Origin: Chitinophaga eiseniae | GTDB taxonomy: Bacteria > Bacteroidota > Bacteroidia > Chitinophagales > Chitinophagaceae | DNA: 64,000 nucleotides | Direction of reading: 5' to 3' | Assembly: GCF_900167135.1 (NCBI RefSeq) | Contig: NZ_FUWZ01000002.1 | Span: 1,638,651 to 1,702,650 of the forward strand | In this document: positions 24,468-32,947 of the stretch, in pieces | Numbering within the stretch: the stretch's first letter is position 1 | How the letters are laid out: every line of letters begins with the position of its first letter | Position numbers and translations under genes: made by a program | Notes under the pieces: model-generated | Told to the model about the DNA's origin: nothing | Seen by the model: only the letters and a program-made list of their open reading frames with translations | Database searches by the model: none

Positions 24468-26564
24468 ATGCAGTTTGAATCATCCATGTTTGTTGCAGCA
24501 TGTTGGAAACGTGCGCCCTTTCTGCGTTTAACGCCTCCGTTATTAACGGGCATCTGTATGCAGTTATCCAATCCTCTTTCAGCACAGTACCTGCATATCC
24601 TTATGCTGTCGGCTTTTGCCTTGTTGTTGCTGATACGATTGCTGCCGGTTGTATACCGTTATCATTATGCATGGGCGGCAGGTATTCCCGTGCTTATCCT
24701 GTTGTATTGCAGTGGAGCGTTGCTGCTGGTTTCTGCCGGTATCCGGCAGGACGACACGTGTTTTTCCGCACCACCGGACAGTGCCACGTATTGGTTGGCA
24801 AAGGTAGAAGCGCCTTTACAGGACAAACCCCGTTCCCGTAAAACATGGCTGGCCGTTACCGCCACCTGCACGCAGGGACGCTGGCGGGCATCGAAGGGAC
24901 GTTTATTGGCCTATTTTAGCCGGGATAGTGCATCATCCGGTTTGGTGTACGGCGCAGTGGTATTGCTGGCTAAAAAGCCGGTTAAAATCACCAATAGCGG
25001 TAATCCCGGTGGGTTTGATTACCAGCGTTACTGTGCTGCACAACAGCTGTATCACCAGGTATTCCTGAAAGCGGGCGACTACCGGCAGCTGTCGCGTCCG
25101 CCGCTTCATGACCTTACCTTTTTCCTGCTCCAGGCCCGTGAGTTTTGTCTCGGTCAGCTAAAGATTTATATCGGCAACGGTCCGGAGGCGGGCATGGCAG
25201 AAGCCCTGCTGATCGGCTACCGCCAGGACCTGGACCCCGAAGTGGTCAGCGCCTATAGCAACACCGGCATTGTACATATCATCGCCATTTCCGGCATGCA
25301 CCTGGCTTTGTTGTACGGCTCCCTGCTATGGCTGCTGCGTTGGCTGCCCGCCCGCCGCGCGGCGAATGTGGTCCGGGCAGTGGTACTGCTGGCCGTGTTA
25401 TGGGGCTTCGCCCTGCTGACAGGCGCGTCTGCATCGGTATTACGGGCGGCAATGATGTTCTCCGGCATCACGGTGGGCAACTGGTTGCTTGGCAGAAAAG
25501 CCAGTACCTACAACATGCTGGCCGCCTCGGCATTTGTGTTGTTGTGTTGCCAGCCCTGGCTGGCCGTGGATGCAGGCTTCCAGTTGTCCTACCTGGCAGT
25601 GCTTAGTATTCTGCTGTTTTATAACGTGACCTATGCATTATGGACACCTTCCGCCCGATGGGCAAAGGCTGTATGGCAACTGGCGGCGCTGTCTCTCGCA
25701 GCACAGGTACTGACGCTGCCGGTATCTATCTACTACTTTCATCAGTTCCCTGTTTATTTTCTGCCGGCCAACCTGGTGGCGGTGCCGCTGTCCACCGTGG
25801 TCATCTACGGTGAGGTCCTGTTGTTGTTGCTGACGCCTTTCAGCACCCTGGCAGGGTGGGCGGGAGCGGCGCTCCGCTGGCTGATTCATCTTATGAATAC
25901 CGGTGTGGCCTGGTTGGGACAACTACCTTTTGCCATGATAAAAGACCTGCAGTGGAGCTTGTGGCAAACCGGCTGCTGTTACCTGTTGATAGCAGGTATA
26001 GCAGGCTGGCTGTTGTGGCAGTACCGCCGCGGTTACTGGCTGGCACTGGCTGCCTTTTGGCTGATGGTGGCCGATCAGGCGATACGTCATATATCTTCCC
26101 GTCAGCAACGGCAACTGGTCATTTATAACGTGCCCGCCTATACGGCGATGGATGCTGTCGCTGAGGGAAATGTGCAATTCATCGGACAAGACAGTATCTG
26201 GAAAGCGCCGGCGGCCAAACATTTGCAGGCAGCCCGGGCGGCCATGGGGGTGAAGCCGGGCATTGTGCCCGGTTTTCAGCAGGACGGCCGTTATCTGCTG
26301 CTGGGACGGAAAACGGTGGCGGTAGTGGACACTACATTGCCTGCATGGGCGCCGGTACGGCCATTGCGGGTTGACTATCTTTTGCTGAATGGACACATAA
26401 AAATGAACATGGACCGGGTACAGGCCTGGTATAAAGCGGACACGGTTGTTTTGGGCGCTGCCTGCCCGCTTTACCGCATCCGGCGCTGGGTGGCCGAATG
26501 CGACTCCCTGGGAATGCCTTTTTACAGCATCCCGGAGAAAGGCGCATTTATTATTCCGTTCTGA
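24468..26564 (+). CDS. comEC: ComEC/Rec2-family DNA uptake channel protein
   Basis: This 698-residue polytopic membrane protein has the N-terminal DUF4131-type segment (about 1-190) and a Competence domain (about 215-490, with IIAISGMHLALLYG). It would form the inner-membrane channel that takes up single-stranded DNA in natural transformation. The C-terminal region after about 560 is short and shows no metal-binding HxHxDH set, so the beta-lactamase-like nuclease domain of longer ComEC proteins appears degenerate or missing. It may have a solo function in this lineage. Confidence 0.82.
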   Translation: MQFESSMFVAACWKRAPFLRLTPPLLTGICMQLSNPLSAQYLHILMLSAFALLLLIRLLPVVYRYHYAWAAGIPVLILLYCSGALLLVSAGIRQDDTCFSAPPDSATYWLAKVEAPLQDKPRSRKTWLAVTATCTQGRWRASKGRLLAYFSRDSASSGLVYGAVVLLAKKPVKITNSGNPGGFDYQRYCAAQQLYHQVFLKAGDYRQLSRPPLHDLTFFLLQAREFCLGQLKIYIGNGPEAGMAEALLIGYRQDLDPEVVSAYSNTGIVHIIAISGMHLALLYGSLLWLLRWLPARRAANVVRAVVLLAVLWGFALLTGASASVLRAAMMFSGITVGNWLLGRKASTYNMLAASAFVLLCCQPWLAVDAGFQLSYLAVLSILLFYNVTYALWTPSARWAKAVWQLAALSLAAQVLTLPVSIYYFHQFPVYFLPANLVAVPLSTVVIYGEVLLLLLTPFSTLAGWAGAALRWLIHLMNTGVAWLGQLPFAMIKDLQWSLWQTGCCYLLIAGIAGWLLWQYRRGYWLALAAFWLMVADQAIRHISSRQQRQLVIYNVPAYTAMDAVAEGNVQFIGQDSIWKAPAAKHLQAARAAMGVKPGIVPGFQQDGRYLLLGRKTVAVVDTTLPAWAPVRPLRVDYLLLNGHIKMNMDRVQAWYKADTVVLGAACPLYRIRRWVAECDSLGMPFYSIPEKGAFIIPF

Positions 26565-26680
26565 CTTTTTCTCCGGTTTGCCGGCCGGCAATTAATATTT
26601 TTTGCTCATCTGACAACGATCTGCCGGCCTTTCCCTGGTATTCCACGCCGGCAGGAAATGGAAAAGTGATTGTTACGTGT

Positions 26681-26688
26681 TAACTTTG
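26681..26688 (+). promoter_or_regulatory. Putative -7 promoter element of purH
   Basis: TAACTTTG matches TAnnTTTG exactly and lies about 62 bases upstream of the purH ATG. Confidence 0.55.
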
Positions 26689-26749
26689 CGCAACTTTTCG
26701 GTTCCGGACCAGGGGCCTATGTTATTAAAATTTCTAATGTTTTCCATTC

Positions 26750-28264
26750 ATGCAAAAGCAAATTAAATCAGCGCTGATCTCCGTTTTCTATAAAGATAAC
26801 CTGGAGAACATTGTTAAAAAGTTAGGTGAACAGGGTGTGACCATCTATTCTACCGGTGGTACCCAAAAATTCATTGAGGAACAGGGCGTAAAATGCGTGG
26901 CAGTAGAAGATCTGACTGCTTACCCGTCTATCCTCGGCGGCCGTGTGAAAACGCTGCACCCTAAAGTATTTGGTGGTATCCTGGCCCGCCGCGAAAATCC
27001 GCAGGACCTGGAACAGCTGAAACAATACGACATTCCGGAAATTGACCTCGTGATCGTGGACCTGTACCCGTTTGAAGAAACCGTAAAAAATACGACCGAA
27101 GAACAGACGATCATCGAAAAAATTGACATCGGCGGCGTATCCCTGATCCGCGCTGCCGGCAAGAACTACAAAGATGTGGTGATCGTAGCTTCCAAAGACC
27201 AGTACGCAGACCTGGAAAAAGTGCTGACAGAAAACAATGGCGCCACTTCCCTGCAAGACCGCAGGAGCTTTGCCGCTAAAGCTTTTGAAGTATGTGCCAA
27301 CTATGATGTGGCTATCTCCCAATATTTCCTGAACAACGAACCTGCGGATTATTTCCAGGTATCCGTTCCACAGGGACAGGTAAACCGTTACGGTGAAAAC
27401 CCGCACCAGCGCGGTGTTTTCTATGGTAACCTGAACGATATCTTTAATAAACTGCATGGCAAGGAGCTTTCCTTCAACAACCTGGTGGACGTAGACGCCG
27501 CCTGCCAGCTGATACAGGAATTTACTGAAACCACTTTCGCAGTTATCAAGCATACCAATGTATGCGGCATCGCTTCCCGCGCTACCCTGAAAGGAGCCTG
27601 GGACGCAGCGCTGGCCGGCGATAAGGAAAGCGCTTTTGGTGGCGTACTGGTGTGCAACCAAACCATTGATAAAGCCACAGCGGAATCCATCAACGAAATC
27701 TTTTTTGAAATACTGATCGCTCCCAGCTTCGAGGCTGACGCGCTGGCAGTACTGCAAACCAGGAAAAACCGTATCCTCCTTGAGCAGAAACAACCGGTGA
27801 AAAGCAAGTACATGTACAAAAACGTGCTGAACGGTGTATTGCTGCAGGATAGCGATAATGGTAACTATAAAGAATGGAACGATGTGGGCGCACAGGCGGC
27901 TACCGCTGCGCAGAAGGCAGACCTGGAGTTCGCTAATATTGTGTGCAAACACTTGAAATCCAATGCTATTGCGCTGGTGAAAGACAAACAACTGGTAGGT
28001 AAGGGCTGTGGCCAGACTTCCCGTATCGATGCACTGCGTCATGCTATTGAGAAGGCAGGCCAGTTCAGCTTTGAGCTGAAAGGCGCAGTGATGGCTTCCG
28101 ACGCGTTCTTCCCGTTTGATGACTGCGTACGCATTGCGCACGAACAGGGCATCGAAGCGGTAATCCAGCCGGGTGGTTCCGTTCGGGACAACGATTCCAT
28201 CGAATTCTGCAAACAACATGGCATGGCGATGGTGATGACCGGCATGCGTCATTTCCGCCATTAA
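26750..28264 (+). CDS. purH: Bifunctional AICAR transformylase / IMP cyclohydrolase
   Basis: The 504-residue protein has an N-terminal MGS-type IMP cyclohydrolase domain (about 1-130, with STGGT and GGRVKTLHPK) and a C-terminal AICAR formyltransferase domain (about 135-504, with RYGENPHQ, a central IKHTNVCG and a late GKGCGQTSR). It catalyses the last two steps of de novo IMP synthesis in the cytoplasm. Length and motifs match the family. The gene is monocistronic, with a promoter and a terminator of its own. Confidence 0.97.
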   Translation: MQKQIKSALISVFYKDNLENIVKKLGEQGVTIYSTGGTQKFIEEQGVKCVAVEDLTAYPSILGGRVKTLHPKVFGGILARRENPQDLEQLKQYDIPEIDLVIVDLYPFEETVKNTTEEQTIIEKIDIGGVSLIRAAGKNYKDVVIVASKDQYADLEKVLTENNGATSLQDRRSFAAKAFEVCANYDVAISQYFLNNEPADYFQVSVPQGQVNRYGENPHQRGVFYGNLNDIFNKLHGKELSFNNLVDVDAACQLIQEFTETTFAVIKHTNVCGIASRATLKGAWDAALAGDKESAFGGVLVCNQTIDKATAESINEIFFEILIAPSFEADALAVLQTRKNRILLEQKQPVKSKYMYKNVLNGVLLQDSDNGNYKEWNDVGAQAATAAQKADLEFANIVCKHLKSNAIALVKDKQLVGKGCGQTSRIDALRHAIEKAGQFSFELKGAVMASDAFFPFDDCVRIAHEQGIEAVIQPGGSVRDNDSIEFCKQHGMAMVMTGMRHFRH

Positions 28265-28284
28265 TCCGTGTAAAATATAAAAGC

Positions 28285-28328
28285 AAAAAGCGGAGCTCAT
28301 TTCCTGGAAATGACCTTCGCTTTTTTTT
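28285..28328 (+). terminator. Intrinsic terminator of purH
   Basis: AAAAAGCG (28285-28292) pairs with CGCTTTTT (28318-28325), with an inner stem TCATTT/AAATGA, and the T run continues to 28328. Confidence 0.8.
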
Positions 28329-28375
28329 AAAGAAAAATTGGCGCCATTGCCTGAAAATAGCTAGTATTGTTGTTC

Positions 28376-28957
28376 ATGGCCTTTATCAAGCAAAATATCA
28401 TGCAGGATGCGGCAGATACGGACCTTGTCCGGGAGTATAAAGCTTCCGGCAGTCTGGAGCTGCTGGCTGCCCTCTACCAGCGTTATATGAACCTGGTATA
28501 TGGTGTATGCCTGCAATATTTTGATGAAGAAGGCAGCAAGGATGCCGTCATGCAGATCTTTGAGGAGCTGATTGATAAACTGAAACGGCACGAGGTACAG
28601 AACTTTAAAAGCTGGCTGCATGTTTTATCGAGGAACCACTGCCTGATGAAGCTGCGGTCCATGAAAAACAAGGAATCTCTCCAGGTGACCATAGAAGAAA
28701 ATTCCCCGGTTATGGAAAACGGAGAATTAGCGCATCATGACCACGAAGTCACGCTGGAAGACAATCTCCAGTCCATGGAGAAATGCCTGGAGACCTTGCC
28801 GGAAGAGCAAAAACGCAGCGTGAACCTGTTCTACCTGGAGGAAAAAAGCTACCGGGAGGTGGCTGTTATCACCGGATATGAAATGAATAAAGTGAAAAGC
28901 TATATCCAGAACGGGAAACGGAATCTTAAAATTTGTATGGAGCAACAACATGCCTGA
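28376..28957 (+). CDS. ECF-type RNA polymerase sigma factor
   Basis: From the ATG at 28376 this is a 193-residue protein with sigma region 2 (about 15-80, with YMNLVYGVCLQYF) and region 4 (about 135-187, with SYREVAVITGYEMNKVKSYI). The next gene overlaps its end by 8 bases in a different frame, so the two are translationally coupled. That gene encodes a membrane anti-sigma-type protein with a TonB-like tail, so this sigma factor probably reports on outer-membrane or uptake state. An ATG at 28400 is another possible start. Confidence 0.85.
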   Translation: MAFIKQNIMQDAADTDLVREYKASGSLELLAALYQRYMNLVYGVCLQYFDEEGSKDAVMQIFEELIDKLKRHEVQNFKSWLHVLSRNHCLMKLRSMKNKESLQVTIEENSPVMENGELAHHDHEVTLEDNLQSMEKCLETLPEEQKRSVNLFYLEEKSYREVAVITGYEMNKVKSYIQNGKRNLKICMEQQHA

Positions 28958-30173
28958 CAAGCACGCACATAACAAACCTGCCGTAAGCGCCGAGCTTATC
29001 CGCCAGTACCTGGCCGGGGAGCTGGATGATAAGGCCATGCATGCCCTGGAACGCCAGGCGCTGGATGACCCGTTCCTCGCCGCCGCGCTGGAAGGTTATG
29101 CCCTGCACGCCCCTGCCCAGCAGGTCCACCAGGAAGACCTGGCGGCCCGGCTTTCCCGGCGGGTAGCGCAAGAGGGGCGTACGGCGGTGGTGCGTCCTTT
29201 GTATCCACGTATTGCAGCGGCAGCGGCGATCCTGTTATTGCTCTTTACCGGTGGCTGGTTCCTGTTCAAAACACAAAACGACAAGGCTCCGGAAATAGCA
29301 CAGGCGGATCGGCCAGTGGTGATACCCGAGGATACCGCAGCAGGGGTCCCGGCCGACAAACCAGAAATGGCCATGCGGCCATCCGGAGACTCCGACAATA
29401 AGAAGGCGGCCCCCATCCGGCAGAAGGAAGCCCCCGCTTTAGCCCGTACAATGGAGCCTGTAGCGGACATCAGTGCCAAAGACGAAAGACTGGTGGAAAA
29501 ACCGCTGGAGCGGAGGGAATTAAAACAATCGCCGCCCAACGCTACCTTCGCGGCACCTGTACCGCCGCCGGCCGCAGCGCCGGCATTAGCACAGGCTGCT
29601 CCGGTGATTACGCCGGCTCCGGCGCCTGTCAGCATTGATAGGCAACAGAACGATATAGCGGCAGACCGGCGTGATTCCGGTGCCATGGGCTATAATAACA
29701 GGGCGCTGGAAGAGGTGGTTACCACTGGCTTTGGAGCAGCCCGTGCGAGGAAAGCAGCGTCCGTGCCGCATGATTCCCTCACCCGTAACATTCCCCGGGA
29801 TGAGCAGATGGCCTATGCTTTAGAGGGCAAAGTGGCAGGTGTTAGTGTTGACAGCGAAACGAGGCGTAAGGGAAATAAAGGCCGGAAACCGGATACGCAG
29901 CCTGTGCCTGTGAGCGGCCGCGTAGCTTACGAACAATATCTTCTTGAACATACCGCTAACCCCGGAGCATTTAATGGCGTTGTACGTATAGCGTTTACCG
30001 TTATGCCGGACAGTACGCTGCAGGATATTAAAGTTGTCCAAAGCCTGAATGCCGCCTGCGACGCGGAAGCTGTCAGGGTGGTGAAGGAAGGGCCGGCATG
30101 GAAGCCTGCGGCAGACAGAAAGCCCGCCAATGTTACATTGGAAGTGATCTTCAGAAAAAAAGCAGACCAGTAA
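28950..30173 (+). CDS. Anti-sigma-type membrane protein with SusC plug-like segment and TonB C-terminal domain
   Basis: The 407-residue protein has a cytoplasmic helical N-terminus (about 10-60, with IRQYLAGELDD) like anti-sigma factors. A membrane helix (about 87-106) and a long Pro/Ala-rich periplasmic linker follow. Residues 250-305 resemble the plug region of SusC-type TonB-dependent receptors (EEVVTTGFGA, then ALEGKVAGVSV). Residues 325-407 form a TonB C-terminal domain (FNGVVRIAFTVMPDSTLQ). It overlaps the sigma gene by 8 bases. The likely role is membrane control of the sigma factor, linked to TonB-dependent uptake; a plain energy transducer is the alternative. Confidence 0.72.
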   Translation: MPDKHAHNKPAVSAELIRQYLAGELDDKAMHALERQALDDPFLAAALEGYALHAPAQQVHQEDLAARLSRRVAQEGRTAVVRPLYPRIAAAAAILLLLFTGGWFLFKTQNDKAPEIAQADRPVVIPEDTAAGVPADKPEMAMRPSGDSDNKKAAPIRQKEAPALARTMEPVADISAKDERLVEKPLERRELKQSPPNATFAAPVPPPAAAPALAQAAPVITPAPAPVSIDRQQNDIAADRRDSGAMGYNNRALEEVVTTGFGAARARKAASVPHDSLTRNIPRDEQMAYALEGKVAGVSVDSETRRKGNKGRKPDTQPVPVSGRVAYEQYLLEHTANPGAFNGVVRIAFTVMPDSTLQDIKVVQSLNAACDAEAVRVVKEGPAWKPAADRKPANVTLEVIFRKKADQ

Positions 30174-30182
30174 AAAAACAGT

Positions 30183-31565
30183 TTAACTTTTGCGTTCCTT
30201 CCATTGCTGGTTGAAGGATTTGGCTGCAAACACCGGCAGGTCCCGGTTTTCTCCCCAACTTTTTGCGAAGAATTTGCGGAAGAAGAAGTTTTTCATTTTA
30301 CCACTGGCCATATTCATCATTTTACGGCTGGTGCATCCCTGTTTCCATACAAACCATGCAAACTTCTCTCCGCCGGAGGTATGGTTTTCCTCTACCGCTT
30401 TTTGGCGGTTGTGGAGCAGCAGTTCATGCAGGTTGATACGTACGGGGCATACTTCCGTACAATTACCGCAGAGGGAGGAGGCAAAGCTGAGGTGCATATA
30501 ATTATCCATCCCTTTGAGGTGCGGCGTGATGACGGAGCCTATCGGGCCACTGTAGGTGGTGGCATAGCTATGGCCGCCGATGTTTTTATAGACGGGACAG
30601 GCGTTGAGGCAGGAGCCGCAACGGATGCAATAAAGACTTTCGCGGGCGGCGGTATCCTGGAGGATGTTGGTACGGCCGTTGTCCATCAGGATCACGTACA
30701 TTTCTTCCGGGCCGTCTGTTTCGCCTTCCTGGCGGGGACCGCTGAAGATGCTGTTGTACGCGGTTACCTGCTGGCCGGTACCGTAGGTGGCCAGCAGTGG
30801 CCAGAACAGCGCCAGGTCTGCCACGGAGGGCAGTACTTTTTCGATACCCACCAGCACGATATGCGTTTTCGGGAAAGCGGTGCTGAGGCGGGCATTGCCT
30901 TCGTTTTCCGTAACGGCGACGGAGCCCGTATCGGCCAGGATGAAGTTGGCGCCGGTGATGCCTATTTCCGCTTCCAGGTATTTCTGTCTGAGTTTTTCCC
31001 GGGCTACGAGGGTCAGTTGTTCGGGAGTAAGGTCGGGAGGAGTGCCCAGTTTTTCTGTAAAGAGGCGGGCTACATCTTCCTTGCTTTTGTGCATGGCCGG
31101 TGTTACGATATGATAAGGCGGTTCACCGTCCAGCTGTTGAATGTATTCTCCCAGATCGGTTTCCACGCATTCAATGTTATGTTGCGCGAGAAAGTCATTG
31201 AGATGCACTTCCTCGGTGGCCATGGACTTGCTTTTGACGATGCTTTTGCATTGTTTGGCCTGGCAGATGGCGAGGATTTCCTGTAGCACCTGTTCCGCTG
31301 TTTCCGCCCAGATCACTTTACCACCACGTCTGGTGAAATTCATTTCGAATTCCTCGAGGTGGTTGTCCAGGTGTTCAATCGCTCTCCACTTGATGTTCTT
31401 GGCCCGTTCACGCGCCACTGGCAGGTCGGCAAACTGCTGTTTGCCGGCTTTTACAGCAGCATTGTATTTTCCTATGTTGAAGTTGATCGTCTGGCGGTGA
31501 CCAAGATCTGTCGCTTTTTTTTCACTTGCTTCGAGAAAAGTGGAGGCTGTTTGATGCATAAGCAA
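30183..31565 (-). CDS. lutB: LutB-type lactate utilization iron-sulfur protein
   Basis: The 460-residue protein has an N-terminal LUD domain (about 60-290, with DTGSVAVTENEGNAR) and a C-terminal ferredoxin-like part with two 4Fe-4S motifs, CIRCGSCLNACP (near 312) and CGNCTEVCP (near 363). In Bacillus, LutA, LutB and LutC together oxidise L-lactate to pyruvate in the cytoplasm. Here lutA and lutC are not adjacent, so partners must be encoded elsewhere. Length and motifs match LutB/LldF. Confidence 0.9.
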   Translation of the reverse strand: MLMHQTASTFLEASEKKATDLGHRQTINFNIGKYNAAVKAGKQQFADLPVARERAKNIKWRAIEHLDNHLEEFEMNFTRRGGKVIWAETAEQVLQEILAICQAKQCKSIVKSKSMATEEVHLNDFLAQHNIECVETDLGEYIQQLDGEPPYHIVTPAMHKSKEDVARLFTEKLGTPPDLTPEQLTLVAREKLRQKYLEAEIGITGANFILADTGSVAVTENEGNARLSTAFPKTHIVLVGIEKVLPSVADLALFWPLLATYGTGQQVTAYNSIFSGPRQEGETDGPEEMYVILMDNGRTNILQDTAARESLYCIRCGSCLNACPVYKNIGGHSYATTYSGPIGSVITPHLKGMDNYMHLSFASSLCGNCTEVCPVRINLHELLLHNRQKAVEENHTSGGEKFAWFVWKQGCTSRKMMNMASGKMKNFFFRKFFAKSWGENRDLPVFAAKSFNQQWKERKS

Positions 31566-31672
31566 ACGATAATTCCTTGATAAATATAGTGTATTTAAGC
31601 GTTGCGAAATAGCTGCAGCTTAAACAACTCCTTCTAAATCACTAAATAACAAAATCCCTGATCAAAGATGAT

Positions 31673-32239
31673 CTAGTATTTTTTAGTGGCAATTTTATCC
31701 AGCACTTCATAAAATTCCGTGCCGTATTTTCTGGTAATGGCCTCTTTCAGGAATCGGTACACCGGAACTTTCAGCGACCGGCCGTTTTTGCAGGCGGGTT
31801 TGCAGATATCCCAGCGGTCGTAATTGACTGCTTCAAACGACTCGTATTTTGTTATCCGGATGGGATAGAGATGGCAGGAGATGGGTTTTTTGTAGTCCAC
31901 TACGCCGTCGTTGTATGCTTTCTCGATGCCGCAACCCACGATACCATGATCATCGATGGAGGCGTAGGCGCAAATGCCATTGTTCACGATAGGCGTCACA
32001 TACCCGTATTCTTTGTCGGTGGTGTTGGTGCCGGTACGTTCAATCTCTTCGATGCCTTCCTGCCGCAGATAGGATTTGATTTTCGGGTAGATTTTTTTCA
32101 GGATTTTAGTCTCGTCCTTGTCCAGGGGGGCGCCACAGTCGCCGGCTACGCAGCAGGCGCCTTTGCAGGCTGACAGATTGCATACAAACTGCTCTTCCAC
32201 CAGTTCGTCACTAATATATTTATCGTCAATGATAATCAT
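31673..32239 (-). CDS. DUF3109 family protein, cysteine-rich
   Basis: From the ATG at 32239 the protein has 188 residues with a dense N-terminal Cys cluster (CNLSACKGACC then GDCG) and further Cys residues in GICAYA, VGCGIEK, SCHLYP and ICKPACK. This is the DUF3109/YkgJ-like pattern and suggests a metal or iron-sulfur centre. The function is unknown. A TAnnTTTG promoter at 32294-32301 puts the start of transcription downstream of the longer frame's start at 32296, which supports the ATG at 32239. Confidence 0.85.
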   Translation of the reverse strand: MIIIDDKYISDELVEEQFVCNLSACKGACCVAGDCGAPLDKDETKILKKIYPKIKSYLRQEGIEEIERTGTNTTDKEYGYVTPIVNNGICAYASIDDHGIVGCGIEKAYNDGVVDYKKPISCHLYPIRITKYESFEAVNYDRWDICKPACKNGRSLKVPVYRFLKEAITRKYGTEFYEVLDKIATKKY

Positions 32240-32293
32240 CGGGTTATGGTCTTTTGTTGGTCCTGATGGGGACGAACAAGCATTTAAAGACCA

Positions 32294-32301
32294 CAAAGTT
32301 A
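32294..32301 (-). promoter_or_regulatory. Putative -7 promoter element of the DUF3109 gene
   Basis: The minus strand reads TAACTTTG, a perfect TAnnTTTG match, 55 bases upstream of the ATG at 32239. Confidence 0.55.
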
Positions 32302-32314
32302 CGAGATTGCCGGC

Positions 32315-32917
32315 TTATCTCCAGCGGAGGGTTTCCACCAGGTGCCACATATCTTTTTCGAGGAATGCATTGACGGGCGCGAGGGAATCGGCCTGAGGGG
32401 GAGCGTAAAAATAGAGGGCGCCCCGCAGGAAGTGCTGCAGGGAGTCGGTAGCGTAGAATTGTTTGGCGGAGGCCGCGTTGCCGCCTACCTGGTAGAAGGT
32501 ACCGGCTACGTGGTTCGGTGTTCGGATGCTGTTTTCGTCTATATATTCTGCTTTGTAGGTGTGTTTATAGGTCATTTTGTAGGCATCGTCCACCAGTTGC
32601 TGGAAGTTGTTGCCTTTGCCGATGATTTTGTAGCTGAGGTATATTTTGCCGTTAAGCGTGGGGAAGTCGATATTGATCCAGTAAGGGTTCTCCGGTTTTT
32701 CACCGAAGAAGGAAGTGTCTTTTACCACATTGGCGTACACGGGGTATTCGAAGGTGTACGGATAGCCGGGCGCATCAAAGGTGCGGTATTTTTTTTCCGG
32801 GAATTTCATCAGGAAGAAGCCCCTGGGCTTAGGTGTGGGAGGCGTGTTGCAGGCAACAGCCAGGATGGTGATCAGCAGGGACAGGAGGGTAATACCCTTT
32901 CCTTTGAAGTATGGCAT
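32315..32917 (-). CDS. gldD: Gliding motility lipoprotein GldD
   Basis: The 200-residue lipoprotein has a lipobox at LAVACN (Cys about 23). The conserved GldD features are present, including PKPRGFFLMKFPEKKY and the C-terminal FLEKDMWHLVETLRW. GldD is needed for type IX secretion-linked gliding in Flavobacterium. Its place right after gldE, with ssb and mutY upstream, is the arrangement known in gliding Bacteroidota. It is probably cotranscribed with gldE (30-base gap). Confidence 0.92.
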   Translation of the reverse strand: MPYFKGKGITLLSLLITILAVACNTPPTPKPRGFFLMKFPEKKYRTFDAPGYPYTFEYPVYANVVKDTSFFGEKPENPYWINIDFPTLNGKIYLSYKIIGKGNNFQQLVDDAYKMTYKHTYKAEYIDENSIRTPNHVAGTFYQVGGNAASAKQFYATDSLQHFLRGALYFYAPPQADSLAPVNAFLEKDMWHLVETLRWR

Positions 32918-32947
32918 TTTTTTCTGAAATCGTTTAACTGGACAGGA

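Noticed and set aside
26822..28300. 492-codon open frame on the minus strand opposite purH
   Set aside because: It is the antisense shadow of a well-supported gene, with a composition unlike a real protein (rich in Phe, His, Gln and Val from reverse codons).
30204..31286. 360-codon open frame on the plus strand opposite lutB
   Set aside because: It overlaps the Fe-S protein gene in antisense and shows no recognisable domain.
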